Shown in pieces: positions 20,980 to 32,485 of a DNA stretch of 64,000 bases (within the stretch, counting starts at the first letter, position 1; the number at the start of each line of letters is the position of its first letter). Origin of the DNA: Lepidostoma basale (lineage: Eukaryota > Arthropoda > Insecta > Trichoptera > Lepidostomatidae); contig JAHDVF020000881.1 of assembly GCA_022606425.2 (NCBI GenBank), forward strand, positions 186,001 to 250,000, given 5' to 3'. A program made the position numbers and the translations under genes. The notes beneath the pieces were generated by a model, which did no database searches, was not told the origin of the DNA, and saw only the letters and a program-made list of their open reading frames with translations.

Positions 20980-21200
20980 CTTTTAGTAATTTAATAACAC
21001 GTTATTACATTTTTCACAAACACGTTTCGGTTATGACAAACTCTTGATAAATATTGATACATTGAAATGTAAAAAAAAATTAAAATTATGTTGATAATAT
21101 TTTTTTGCTTACAAAAATTATTCGTTGGAAAATGTTGTCTCATAACCGAAACATGTTTGTGAAAAATGTAATAAATTGTTTTAAAAATATTAAGTGCAGT
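20980..21200. repeat. Foldback family K
   Basis: Inverted arms of ATTACATTTTTCACAAACACGTTTCGGTTATGA (left, 21004-21036) and CATAACCGAAACATGTTTGTGAAAAATGTAAT (right, 21142-21173). GAAACATGT followed by T fits the 3' half of the ribozyme-like motif. The 5' half (CTGANGA) is not recognisable. The outer ends pair further. Confidence 0.65.
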
Positions 21201-21462
21201 TATATTTATTCAGCTATATAAATAAATAAATAATAAAATAGTGCTTAAAAAATACACATTTTCAATCATAAAAAAATAAGTTATAGGTTATGTAGTACGG
21301 ATTAAAAATGGAACATCTTTTATAATAATAATAATAAATTGGATGATTTATAGAGCTCCATTTTTATGAATTAATCATCTCAAGGGCGCTGCAGCTCCAT
21401 TTTGTGAACTAGTTGAAGATACATATTTTAGTTAATGTGAAAAATTTTAGTTCAGAATATAG

Positions 21463-21780
21463 ATTTTGTTAAAAATAAACATTTTGTTAAAAATAAAGAT
21501 TTTCTTAAAAATAAACATGTTGTTAAAAACAAACATTTTGTTAAAAATAAACATTTAGTTAATAATAAACATTTTGCTAAAAATATTTAAGAAAAATTTA
21601 AATGAACGTTTTGTTAAGAATAAACATTTTTGTAAAAAATAAACATACAGTTGAAAATAAACATTTTTGCTAAAAATAAACATTTTGTCAAGATAAACAT
21701 TTAGTTATAATAAACATTTTTTTAAAAACAAACATTTTGTTAAAGATAAACATTTTTGTTAAAAATAAAACATTTTGGTA
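21463..21780. repeat. Tandem array of an 18-bp unit
   Basis: About 16 tandem units of 17-20 bases with consensus AAACATTTTGTTAAAAAT, with one longer unit near 21575-21611. Units differ by one to four bases, so the array is not recent. It starts exactly where the coding homology of the minus-strand CR1-like element ends, and the element's last reading frame runs into it as KMFIFNKMFVFKKMF. It may be the element's own 3' region or a later expansion. Confidence 0.85.
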
Positions 21781-22800
21781 TAGGGGATGCACCTGACGCA
21801 GTCGATCACCATTTGCATCAGAATAGGATAGATTGAACAGGTGCGTTTTGAGCCTCGATCTAAACTCTGACGGGTTATCAATGCACTTTAAGTCTGCAGA
21901 GAGAGCGGGCCCGGTCGCCGAAATTTGTGCGAGGATAACGCTTCGGTACGTACAATTTACCCATCGCAGAAGACCTTGCTGATCGCAATGTAGACTGCCT
22001 CGCATTCGGTTTCTCGGTGATGCAGAGTTCAGATATGTAGGCGGGTGCCATTCCATGCAGCGCCTTAAATACAGTCCAGCAGAGCTTATATTGTATTCTT
22101 TCCGGACATTTCAGCCAATGGAGCTCCTTAAGGTGTTTCGTTATGTGACAATACTTCGGAACACCCTTAATCAATCTGGCTGCCGCGTTAAATGCAGACT
22201 GGAGTTTATTAATTTGCTGTTTTGGAATGTTGGCGTAGATTCCATTGCAGTAATCTAGTCGTGACACGACGAAGGAGTTGATCAGCGTTTTAAAGCTGTC
22301 AACGGGAATATTTCTTTTTACAGATCTTAATTGCCTTAGATGAAAAAAGCTGTTGCTAACTGTTTTATTTATTTGGGATTTCAATGAAAGATCAGTCTCT
22401 AAATGGACGCTAAGAAGTTTTATTGAGTTTTTAGGGGAAATGTCTGTGTCGGGTGTGGATATTGGGGAGTGATCAATTATGTGTTGGCGCTTCATGGAAG
22501 CAGTCCAAAGAAATTCTGTTTTTGATGGATTTAATTTTAGTTTATTTGAAACCATCCAATTTGATACTGCATCGATACAGTTTATAGTTGAAGATTTGAG
22601 ATTACTTGTATCAGCGGGATCACAATAAGAGTATATTTGCTGGTCGTCAGCATAGCAGTGCAACTGCAAACCGAAGGATTCTATAATTTTGGCTACATCA
22701 TTAGTGAACATTATGAATAGAAGAGGTCCCAACACAGATCCTTGGGGAACTCCAGATTTGATGATGTGAAAAGGATGATCTATCTGAAAAGGATTGATGA
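21781..22800 (-). pseudogene. CR1/L2-group non-LTR reverse transcriptase fragment
   Basis: A minus frame of 285 codons (22735-21878) has the RT palm signature [11 protein letters not shown], preceded by [14 protein letters not shown] (about 22765-22725). It is followed by [34 protein letters not shown] and [16 protein letters not shown] with LHWL. This order (YADD, then LDYCN, then NAAARL) is diagnostic of the CR1/L2-group RT and thumb. Near 21880-21960 a deletion shifts the frame. The C-terminal FRSRLKTHLFNL is then read in a second frame. The 5' part, including any endonuclease, is missing. Confidence 0.9.
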
Positions 22801-23789
22801 TCTATTATATCATTCTGTGAATGACGACTGTCAAATATTGCAATTATATTTATTCAAATATGAATAAACAACACTAAGTGAAGGCGAATGTAGAAGAAAA
22901 TGAAGTTCACTCTTTATCACTCATTTTTTCATTAAGATGCAATATCGGAATACAATAAGTTAGGTTTTTAACTAATCTACCTTGAAACCCGTCTACATAT
23001 CAGTTTGTATTGAATATATAACACGAGGACTGATTGCAATCAAGAAAACTGAGAAAAATACTTCTTAACTTCGTTAAATAGTGTTTTATTTTTTCATGCT
23101 ACAAATAATATCTGTTATATCAACTTATTAACGAAGAAAGCTTTCTCCATCTATGTTACCTTGATAAGTGTTTATGGTATAAAAAACGCTGTTAATTGAA
23201 TAATGAAAGTCAATCATAATTATAAACGTGACACAGCGCAACGTGAGTCTTTGTAAAACTTATTCCCAAAGGTATTTGTCCAACGCGGCTTCTTTTCCGT
23301 TTGGATCGCTCAAAACAAGGCAATTGGATACCATTTCGTTTACATTATAATTCTTTAGTATATACCTATACAAAACTCTTAAAAACCGTTCAACCTGCGT
23401 AAAATAACACAATCACTAATTAATTTTAACGATTTAAATATTACTAAGAAGCTGTTTTTTCGTTTAATTCATTCATTCATAAAAATCACTGACCGGAGTT
23501 TTTTTTTTTTTTCTCTTTATTTTGTATAGGAGTCTCGTGAGTGTTGTGAACACTCATTTTTGAGATCATTAATAAAATTTATTTACCAATAGAATACCAG
23601 GTATACAGGTTTGAAAAATATATTGATCTATAAACTCAGTGATACTTTGGTATACTGCATATTAAATTCTATAATATATTTTCGCTTACCCTCAATTTTT
23701 TATTGCTTGAAAAGTTATATTAAACTCTAACGCAAAATTTTATCAGTTTATTTTGAGGTTTAATTTTTTATTTATCATAATCAATGTAA
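22801..23789. other. Single-copy AT-rich DNA
   Basis: No gene or repeat recognised. Poly-T at 23496-23512. Confidence 0.5.
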
Positions 23790-24210
23790 ATAACATGTTT
23801 CGACTGTTTAAGGCTATATCAAATATCCATTAGACAGGCGAAACATGTCATTCATCGTTTTGCCAGCACAAATGCCAATTATTACAGCTAATATTGTATG
23901 TATATTTCATGATGATCAAATATTTATTGGATTATGCTCTCAAAATAAGAAAATCGTTAGCTTAAAATATCGTAAAATTAAACTTCCAAAAGATAATTTC
24001 TCTTTAATGCAAAGTATTTGCTTTCTAATTAATACGAACTAAAGCGTCAGTTTTCTCTAAGTTTTATGATAGTTTATGTAAATAGCATGTTTCGACTGTT
24101 TGAGGCATTATTAATTATCCATTAGACAGGCAAAACATGTCATTCACATTAATATTCGTGTAATAAAACTTCTAGAAAACAGACGTTTTCATTCGAATTA
24201 ATTATTTAAA
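23790..24210. repeat. Two family G foldback elements
   Basis: At 23795-23855 and 24072-24150, inverted halves carry CATGTTTCGACTGTTTRAGG and CCATTAGACAGGCRAAACATG. Arm sequences agree between the two copies, including the change CGCC to CGAC in the left half. The second copy ends in the family flank AAAACTTCTAGAAAACAGACG. Neither has an intact core. Confidence 0.6.
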
Positions 24211-24214
24211 TCAT

Positions 24215-24440
24215 CCATTGTTTTGGCCGAAACACTTGATACCTTAAAATTTTAAACTGTTTCGTTAACTCAGTTTTCGTTTACATCATCAGGTGTTACG
24301 ATAATATGTTAGATATATTATTGTAACACTTGATGATGTCAAAGTAGGTTGACGAAACAGCTGTCGCGTAAAATAAAATACAGTTGTGATACATAAAACA
24401 AAGTTATTTAATTTAACAGTTTATTAATTATATAATATGC
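24215..24440. repeat. Family F repeat with hammerhead-like motif, copy 1
   Basis: Two inverted halves: minus (24262-24298, CATCATCAGGTGTTACG) and plus (24326-24370, TTGATGATGTCAA..TTGACGAAACAGCTGTCGCG). The outer tag GGCCGAAACACTTGATA near 24227 also occurs, in one orientation or the other, in the copies at 39608, 45448, 53052 and 62326. Confidence 0.65.
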
Positions 24441-25989
24441 AGTTACATCTCTTAAGCAATATCTCTTATGTATAAAATTGCTATCTGCTTCTCTTCTTAT
24501 TGTACAACATATTACTAAATTGTCCTCGAATATTTTTTTAAATTGTCTTCTGTTTGTTTTCTTATGGTATTATTAGTATTAATTTTATTTTATGTGAAAT
24601 TGTTATTATTATTTTGTAGATTATAAACGATTTGGAATTGACATTATTCTGTAATGTTAATATATATTTTTTAAAATAAATTGAATTGAATTAAATCATT
24701 GTTCAAGAAACAACAAATACTATCTTTTTCTTGTTTTATTCACATTTTGACTTGTATTGGACTACTCATGACTCTCGATTTGCGACTTGTAAAATGTTAA
24801 CCTTTTGGTTGTAGCTTAGGGTAAACGTAAATCGGCTGACCTCGTGTATTCCTAGAACTTTCTCGAACCGGGTTCATTCTGCATTCATAGCAAGGACCAT
24901 TGTACGATTTCCCAACAAAGGCAACCGAATAAACCAGAATAATTTTCCCTCCAGTAACTTTTTCATTCCAGGATGTCATTCTTCACAGCTACAGCGGTGA
25001 GGGGGCTGCACGGTGAAATGTGAAAATAGCCTTTGAGATTCACGTTACGTAATATTTTATTTCCTTTTACGTCGAGTACTAGCCTGCTAGTATTAATATC
25101 CCATGCCGACGTTAATTACATAAGTTTACTAATTGTACAAGTAACAAAAAAATGTAAAAAAATATTTATATAATATATATTACGACCGTCTTGTAAATTT
25201 AACCTTTGAGTTGTGACGTGGTTAAATCTGATGTGACGACTCACTGATGGTCTGTAATAGTAGGCATTATTTAATATTATTTTAATATAAACATGTACAT
25301 ACGAGTACTACATTACTAACAGTAACAAGATGAATAAAAAATAAAACAAAATATATCCAAAATCAACATTTATTTGGCACTTTTTAAAGCCATATGAAAT
25401 AACAGTCTTACAATTGGGGCTTGTCTTATAAACTTTATTTAATTATATGTAGGAATTTATTTACTTGAATGTATTTATGGTAAATAAACGAACATCAGAA
25501 AAAAATATATTAGTCTGAAATTAAAGTAGTTTCAGCGTATTCAACGCAAATGTTTTTTAGCTTGCGACATGTGTTACACGTGTATACTAAGTGTGTGCCT
25601 AATAGGTCGCGATTGGACATATCTTGCATGTTTTTTTTTACAATTTCCGTTCGGAATCACAAACCGCAAAGCTAGAAACGAAAAAAGAAACAAATTTGTG
25701 AACGCGCCGTCTGTGGGACACCCACTTCACTACTTAAAGGTTAATTTACAACTGCGTGTATCACGCTTTTATGTAAAAATGCAACGAATTACAAGTTTCA
25801 TTGAAAAAAATAACCCTTCATTATACGTATCAGGAAAAATTGGACCCCATTTATTTTGTAGCATAATTTCAATTTTGCATTCAAATCAAATCAGTTTATT
25901 TTCTCAACAGACTTCACAAATTATTGGAGTGGAATTAAAATGAAACCTATCGTTGTATGTACTCGTATGTATAATATTTAATTGCAAAG
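24441..25989. other. AT-rich DNA; possible retroelement tail at 24660-24700
   Basis: AAATTGAATTGAATTAAAT at 24679-24697 resembles a pentamer tail of a CR1-like element, without protein support. A 124-codon frame at 25569-25943 is AT-driven and shows no domain. Otherwise there is nothing. Confidence 0.35.
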
Positions 25990-26270
25990 CATAAAGAAAA
26001 TTCACGAAAATAAATGATACTTGTATCTTCTTCGTTTCAATTCAAAAGATTGGTTTGCAGCAACCTTCTTCTTCTTGCACCTCCTCCTTGCTCGATCTTT
26101 TGGAGCCCTCTTCAGCTCAATTAATGAGACGCGCTTCATGTACTTGCACACCAGTTTCAGGTATTTTCGACGGGGGCGCCCCCTGAATTTTTTTCCCTCT
26201 GCCATCCCCTATATTATGTCGCACAGTAGATTCTTATGGTATATTGTGGCCGATCACTTGGCAATGTAAA
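25990..26270 (-). pseudogene. Non-LTR retrotransposon 3' end, family V
   Basis: Minus strand encodes KKFRGRPRRKYLKLVCKYMK, then RVSLIELKRAPKDRARRRC. Upstream, in a shifted frame, are traces of GHNIP and ESTVRHNIGDGRG. RGRPRRKYL plus a DR-A-R block is a known C-terminal theme of RTE-like proteins. It is short and single-copy in this window. Confidence 0.5.
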
Positions 26271-28071
26271 TCCGAAATCTTATTCTCTGAAATTACTTTT
26301 TTGCAACAAAAAAAAATTGCCGTTTTGCTTCTATGACTTTTTTAAAGTACATTCTAGCAAAAAATGATACAAACCGTTAATACTGTTATTAAAAAGGCAA
26401 TTGTTCGTGTTTGACTGATTTTCTCTATCACCTGTTCTAACGAACGTTCGAATGTACTTGGATTTGGACTTGGATCTTCTGGCTTACAGAGGTTCAGCTC
26501 TAATGGCTATTCCTCTGACGTCTGTAGGAAACATTGTTGGAATGTGATTTGGTAGTTGTTTTATGATGGGGCTAAATATATGGCCCGGAGTGTCCATTCG
26601 AAAGAGGGCGAGGGGGGATTTAGGGTTTATGATAAAGTCTTACATTATTGTTAAGGAATGGAAGACCAGTTAGGGTTGGGATTGTATTTATAAAAAAGCA
26701 GTGCCTGGATGGAGTTGTGGTAGAGGATAGCCTTCTGCGTGAGACCATTTTGTTTGGCGGAGTACGTAATGGGCATTTTTTTTTATCCGCATTGATTGCG
26801 GGAGGGGTAAAAGACTGAATGATGGTGGATAACTTGGTGGTAAAGGGTCATTATTTATAAGGAAGATGGTCATAATTTAAGTCGTGGTCTGGAAATGAAA
26901 GATATGAAGTTGGAGAAGTGCAAGGAAAAATATAGCGGGGGTCGCAATGTTCTGATGTACCAAAGAAGTGTGGTAACGGTGGGCTGTCATCGGGCAAAGA
27001 CGCTCACATTACTCATTAAATGATATGGACCTGTCTTTCCTCAATGCCAACCTTCTTCTTTACGCACATGCACAACTTGTCGCATAGAAAATATTTGAAT
27101 TCTAACATTTATAATTTTTTTTTGCAACAACGATTGATGATAACATTTTAGTTTAGTGGTTTTGAGAAGAACGATTGTGTTTAGCGCAAAATTTAAAACA
27201 CTACGTAAAATCAGAAATACCAGAAAAGATCGACGCTTAGGAGATGTTATTTACTCATATATAATAATGTCTACGGACATTATTTCATTTTTTGTTTTAA
27301 AATATTAATAAAGATCACGTTCAAATATCTTAATGCTATTTTAAGCGGTATCATAAAAGGCAGGTTAGTTCTGCACCTAGAAACTATTTGTTTTAGTTTT
27401 TACGTTTTTGAAGAAACCTATCCAGGTTATAATTAGTAGGAATTAACGTGAATGTTTATTTTGCTCTTTTATTACATAATCTATTGTATTGTAAATCAAA
27501 CAAGTATAAATTTATATTCTATAATTAAAAGAGTATTACAAAATTACAACCAATTTAATTGACATTTATGTATGAATTAATTGTTAAAGTGAATTTCACT
27601 GACGTGCATTAATTAACAAATGTTGTAGAAGAAAAATAAATAAAGCGATGCTGTTAGCGAATTAGAATATGATGTGATGTAGTGTCTTAGAATACAATAT
27701 TATTATATAATTTTGGGGTCGGGTTGATTGACGCTCAATTGAAGGTTAAAATGTAAATTTACAATTTCACTTTGAATGCGAGCCGCCATGCAATGCAAAC
27801 AATTTGTAACAAACTTGTATAGCTTCCGAAGTATGTTTCATTTCACATATATAATACATATGTGATGGCCATAAGAGGATTATATTTAATCCATATCCCA
27901 TAGTAAAAATGTAACGATTGGTTTAAATCCAAAACTGCCATTTAAAATATCGAACTGCAAAAGTCGTTTTGATACTAAATATATAACATAGTTTTGACAA
28001 GTTCATACAAATATGTTATTACTAGCACCTAAAAATATTATTTGAATACATAAGTTAAAAAAAATCTTTGA
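26271..28071. other. Single-copy DNA
   Basis: 26430-27050 is less AT-rich and G-rich on the plus strand, but no reading frame or repeat is convincing. The rest is AT-rich. Confidence 0.4.
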
Positions 28072-28352
28072 ACAAAATAATGAAAGAATCATAAAGATTC
28101 TTTGGACACATGGAGAGAATGGTAATAAAAAGCATATGTTAATGATGTTAATGGAACTAGAAATAGAGGAAGCCAATAAATCAAATATTGAATGTCGGCC
28201 ACGAGAGGTGTCAGAGAAATCGACGCGCGTGCATGCCACGATGTATGAATGATGAGGAACGAGAGAAATATGTCAGGAAAGAAGAGTGTGGCAGTCCAAT
28301 CTTTCTGCGTACCCCTTCAAGGAAACGGCGTGATGGTTAGTTTGTTAGTTTT
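28072..28352 (+). pseudogene. RTE-like family A 3' fragment
   Basis: From the MKRII.-FFGHMERM block to AACGGCGTGATGGTTAG, with internal deletions (the RKTWHDQ block is missing near 28170) and frameshifts. It precedes a longer copy that starts 150 bases downstream in the same orientation. Confidence 0.8.
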
Positions 28353-28507
28353 TTTCTTTGAACAAACTTTTAATTTTTTATTGCAATTTAATGAACAACA
28401 AATTATTAGAAAATTATTTAAAATAACTGTGTTACGGGCGTATATATTGTTTAAAATAGCTAGATATGTTAAAAATATTGAATTATTGAAAGCATGAAGC
28501 TATTTGA

Positions 28508-29092
28508 ATGGTGAAGTGAATGGTGCACTTAAAGTTGTCATCGCAAACAAAAACCTATCCAAAAAAGCTAGAATGGCAGTGCACAATGGTGTTCTTCTAC
28601 CGACCCTTATGTATGGAAGCGAAGCATGGAACTGGCAAAAAAAGGATGAAAGTAGAATAAATGAAGTAGAAATGAGATCTCTTAGACGAATGTGTGGATA
28701 CTCTGTGTATGATAGAGTGTCGAATGAAAATATAAGAAGTGAATGCGGTGCGAATGATGGTGTCATGAACAAAATAATGAAAGGATCATTAAGATGGTTT
28801 GGACATATGGAAAGAATGAATGAAGAAAGAATGACAAAAAATTATACGTTAACGATGTAAATGGAACCAGAAATAGAGGAAGACTGAGGAAAACGTGGCA
28901 CGATCAAATAAATCAAATATTGAATGTCGCCCATGTGAGGAGTCAGAGAAATCGACGCGCGTGCATGACACGATGTACGAATGTTGAGGAAGCGAGAGAA
29001 ATATGTCAGGAAAGAAAAGTGTGGCAGTCCATTCTTTCTCCCTTTCCCTTCGGGGAGACGGCGTGATGGTTAGTTAGTTAGTTAGTTAAGAA
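28508..29092 (+). pseudogene. RTE-like family A, well-preserved 3' part
   Basis: The plus frame 28508-28857 reads VNGALKVVIANKNLSKKARM, AVHNGVLLPTLMYGSEAWNW, RINEVEMRSLRRMCGYSVYD and MKGSLRWFGHMERMNEERM. A single-base loss near 28840 then shifts to the frame encoding RKTWHDQINQILN, NRRACMTRC and WQSILSPFPFGETA. The tail has four GTTA units (29069-29088). It is 5'-truncated at VNGAL. With only one frame break over 190 codons it is among the youngest copies. Confidence 0.9.
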
Positions 29093-29895
29093 GCCATTTT
29101 CTTTACCCCTACTCGTATATTTAACCTAATAAAAAAATACTTTTATCAGCATAATTACAACAAATTTATTATATTCCTTTGTGATGATTCCCATAACAAG
29201 ATTATACCTCGTTAAAGTTAGATTGTGAAATTATTTTATGATATTTCTTTAAGTTGGTTTAAAAGTTATGCAATACTAAAAACTACAATTGTTTTCCATA
29301 TTTTCCACGTAGGCCATTGGAGGAAAACAAAAAGTTTTGCTGTGTGAATTGATTCATAGCCGCTTCCAGAAGTTCGGCACGATCCCTTATTTGAATTTTC
29401 CTCAATCCCAAAAAAAGTTGAGGAATAAGTTGGAAGGCGCTCTGTGTGGCGGGCCGCGATAATTGGACGCGATTTGTTTACCAACTTCCATTCCTCCGAA
29501 GTAAGCTGACAGATTTGAAGAAGCGAGGTTTGATTTAGGAGGTCGCCCAAGGAATATGGAAATTAGACATACATCTCGGGAGAGCGCGAGATAAGGGAAC
29601 TAGGGTGCGGCTGTTTTATAAATGGGTCGCCTTAGAGCGGGAATTAGTTCCGAATTAGGACGTATCTCAAGGTTTTCTTCGGCAATAATTTACGCTGGAT
29701 CGTATGGCTTCCATATTAAGTAAAATGATACATTATCGCTTTTGTGGAACGTCAGAAATTTCGAAAGTACCGACCTGGCAGCTAAAATAATTAAAAAATA
29801 ATAGGAATGTTTTATTTTTACTTTATAGAATAAGAGTGGAATATATATTTTTTGTTTAATGGAATAAGAACTAGAAAACAGTAGTTTCAAAATAC
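29093..29895. other. Single-copy DNA with GC-richer island
   Basis: 29330-29690 has few A/T runs and a 94-codon minus frame (29550-29266, including QLTSEEWKLVNKSRP). No domain was recognised. It could be conserved non-coding DNA or an exon fragment. Confidence 0.3.
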
Positions 29896-30266
29896 TAAAC
29901 TAACTAACTAACTAACCATCACGCCGTCTCCCCGAAGGGGTAGGCAGAAATAATGGACTGCCACACTTTTCTTTCCTGACATATTTCTCTCGATTCCTCA
30001 ACATTCATACATCGTGTCATGCACGCGCGTCGATTTCTCTGACTCACATGGCCGACATTCAATATTTGATTTATTTGATCGTGCCACGTTTTCCTCGGTC
30101 TTCCTCTATTTCTGGTTCCATTTACATCATTAACATATAATTTTTTTACTATTCTTTCTTCATTCATTTTTTCCATATGTCCAAACCATCTTAATGATCC
30201 TTTCATTATTTTGTTCATGACACCATCATTCGCACCACATTCACTTCTTATATTTTCATTCGGACG
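29896..30266 (-). pseudogene. RTE-like family A 3' fragment
   Basis: The minus frame 30218-29919 is uninterrupted for 99 codons: NKIMKGSLRWFGHMEKMNEE, then KKLYVNDVNGTRNRGRPRKT, WHDQINQILNVGHVSQRNRR and WQSIISAYPFGETA. The tail is four GTTA units (29899-29915). It is truncated within the RSECG block. The frame is intact as far as it goes. Confidence 0.92.
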
Positions 30267-30461
30267 TATACTACTTTAAAAAAAACGTTTTCACAGTTTA
30301 GACAATATCAAACATTTTAGATTAAATGTGATAGAAACAATATTTTGAGATGAAAGTGGCAAAATTTGTGCTTTGATTAATCATTTGTAAGATGGCAACA
30401 AACAACAGAAAATTGTCTTAACTACAAAAATAATATAATATGAAGTAAACTTAATACATAA

Positions 30462-30712
30462 CGACCTTCGTGGCCGAGTAGTAAGTGCTTTGATGTCACC
30501 CCGAAGGTCCTGGGTTTGATTCCCGGAGATGGAAGTGTGATTGTCACATTGTATTTGATTTGGTGCAGAAATCACGTGATAATAAATGGAGATAGAATTG
30601 CTACCAATCACATGTCATGAGAATGAATATGATAAATATACCATTAACATAGATTTGGCTTGCGCTGTAATGATATTAAAAATGATTCAACACAACAATG
30701 AAAATAATAATA
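30462..30712 (+). repeat. tRNA-derived SINE, copy 3 (most complete)
   Basis: Starts ACGACCTTCGTGGCCGAGTA with an A-box-like TGGCCGAGTAG and B-box-like GGTTTGATTCCC (30512-30523). The GTGTGATTGTCACATTG hairpin, body and AATAATAATAAT tail (30701-30712) follow. It is about 250 bp in all, with head, body and tail in order. Confidence 0.88.
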
Positions 30713-30744
30713 ATGGAAAGAAAATTTAATTCAATTACCGAGGA

Positions 30745-30985
30745 AATTAAAAATAACTTTGTTTAATCCACTTGTTATTAAAAAAAAATTTAAAAACACG
30801 ACATGTTTCGGAGGATACCTCCATCTTCAGGTGTAAAAAATAATAAAAACTAAACAATGAAAGACTAATATAAAAATGTATTTAAAATTAATAATTAATA
30901 ATAAGTGGATTAAACAAAGTTATTTTTAATTTTCTTAGTATATTATTATGGAATTACAGTGTTAATGCCTTAGCGTTCAATAAGT
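30745..30985. repeat. Family H1 element with one intact motif
   Basis: Outer inverted segments AAAATAACTTTGTTTAATCCAC (30751-30772) and GTGGATTAAACAAAGTTATTTTTAATTTTC (30903-30932) enclose a single minus-strand ribozyme-like motif. The distal end TGGAATTACAGTGTTAATGCC is shared with 15885 and 58262. There is no coding capacity. Confidence 0.7.
30796..30834 (-). ncRNA. Hammerhead-like motif, family H1, intact
   Basis: On the minus strand: ACAC, CTGAAGA, an extra T, GGAGG-TAT-CCTCC, GAAAC, ATGT, C, GTGT. Stem I is ACAC/GTGT, stem II five GC-rich pairs, and stem III comes from ACATGT. All core bases are present and cleavage would fall after C at 30800. Related motifs are at 32100, 32955 and 58153. 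Confidence 0.6.
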
Positions 30986-31214
30986 TTACTAATAATTTGA
31001 TATTTTCTGAATGTTTTATGATTATTCTATATTTTTTATGTTATTGTTAAATAGGTATGTAAATTACCCTTTTTGATCCATAGTGAGTTGTCTACTTATG
31101 GGAATACAATAGAATTATTGTATGTTTATAAAGTAAATTTAAAAAAAATTAACATAAAATTTCAACATTTATTTGGATTAATATAAAAATCCACAGCATC
31201 GATCAGAAACATAG

Positions 31215-31397
31215 GTAATCAAATATCAAATATTACACGTGAGAATTTGGGAAAATCGACGCGCGTGCATAATACAATGTATGAATTAAGAGGAAGAGAG
31301 AGAAGTATGTGAGGAAAAAACAATGTGGCACACCATTATTTCTGAATACTTCTTACCTATCTGCCTATTTGAGACGGCGTGATGGTTAGTCAATTGG
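31215..31397 (+). pseudogene. RTE-like family A 3' fragment
   Basis: Remnant from AATCAAATATTA through GAAATCGACGCGCGTGCAT-like sequence to GAGACGGCGTGATGGTTAG. About 180 bases remain, heavily mutated with a small insertion in the CTACC block. Confidence 0.75.
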
Positions 31398-31734
31398 TTC
31401 AAATTTAAGAGAGAATTTAGCAAGGATTTTTTTTTGTTTTATTTCATACTCTTAAATAAATTCTTCTGCCAAATAATTTATATCCAGTTTGGTATTTTGT
31501 TTACTTTTCTCGACTCCTTAATTTTTGAGCCAACAAGAAAAAACCGGAATGCGCCGCCCACAGCGTGGAGCAAATTTTATTCCCGGGTCCCGGAAAGTTT
31601 CACTATAACCTGTAATGCGAAATGAAATTTCAAACAACACCCGTTTTGGATAACGAAATAAGGCGAATTTTCGTGGAGGTAAAATATTGGAAAGGCGAGT
31701 TTGTTTGAAGCGATTACTGAAGACACTGAGGGAA

Positions 31735-31920
31735 ACTGACACAATTTTTTTTATACAACATAGGACATAGAGGATTCACACCAAGCTGTTATAGGGGAAC
31801 GGCGCCTTTCGTCAGCTTCACTTATTCAATCCTTAGGCCCGTCCCTCATGCCCGACATACATTAGAAAAATTATGTATAAGAAATCAAGTAGGACCCAAT
31901 TAATTCATCTCATAACACGT
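31735..31920. repeat. Repeat family Y copy 2
   Basis: Shares AAGCTGTTAT, GTCAGCTTCACTT and TAGGCCCGTC in the same order as 10185-10440. The downstream part is AT-rich. Class unknown. Confidence 0.45.
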
Positions 31921-32029
31921 TAAATAGTTTTTAGTATTTGAAAAAAAGGGAAAAACTTTTTTTCATTTCCAAAAATATTAGTTATAATATATAAGACTGA
32001 TATAAAAGCCCGAATCGAAATAAAAATAA

Positions 32030-32165
32030 CATTTTACGTCACTCTGGAAATTGAAAATAACTTTGTTTCCACAAAATATTAAAAAAACACGAAATATTTC
32101 GGAAGATATCTCCATCTTCAGATGTAAATATTTAATAAATATTTACATCTGAAGAGGTATTCCCC
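32030..32165. repeat. Family H1 element, degraded
   Basis: GTCACTCTGGAAATTGAAAATAACTTTG start, then a minus-strand motif GGAAGATATCTCC with TCTTCAG and a mutated palindrome (GAAATATTTC). A local inverted repeat TACATCTGAAGA follows. 32880-33030 is a sister copy. Confidence 0.55.
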
Positions 32166-32330
32166 AATTACTGTATACAATGATTTTTATAGCTATTACA
32201 TATATTGATTCTCATGACGTGTGATTGGTAGTTGATCTGTCGCCATTTTATTGCTTCTTGAATTCTACACCAGACCAAAGTTAGTGTGAATATTACACTT
32301 GCAACGCCGGTACCTTCGGTGTGGTAGTCG
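32165..32330 (-). repeat. tRNA-derived SINE fragment, copy 5
   Basis: On the minus strand, ACCGAAGGTACCGGCGTTGC (decayed head end) precedes GTGTAATATTCACAC, TTTGGTCTGGTGTAGAATTC and the TCACACGTCATGAGAATCAA body. The A box and tail are missing. Confidence 0.6.
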
Positions 32331-32334
32331 TAGC

Positions 32335-32485
32335 TCTTGCCTTATACTCCTTCCTCATTTCGTCAGTTTGACATCATACATTGTTTTCGCGTACATCAAT
32401 GATCTCATTTCTAAGTCATTTATCCTTCTTTTATCCCTCAGCATCAAGTTTCACTTTCATATAAGGGTTGGCATTACAATGTTGA
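32335..32485 (-). pseudogene. RTE-like family A fragment, highly degraded
   Basis: The order GATCTCATTTCTA..CATTTAT, CCTTCTTTTATCCCT, TTTCATATAAGGGTTGGC parallels the SRINAVEMRS and TLMYGSEAW region on the minus strand. Divergence is high, and it is the oldest-looking copy. Confidence 0.45.

Noticed and set aside
21463..21780. CRISPR array
   Set aside because: Units are contiguous 18-bp tandem repeats without spacers, and the window is eukaryotic in character.
25569..25943. 124-codon open frame on the plus strand
   Set aside because: Composition follows the AT-rich background, with no domain, no splice signals and no repeat support.
30462..30535. tRNA gene
   Set aside because: A and B boxes are present but there is no acceptor stem or anticodon arm of normal geometry, and the head is attached to a repeated SINE body in several places.
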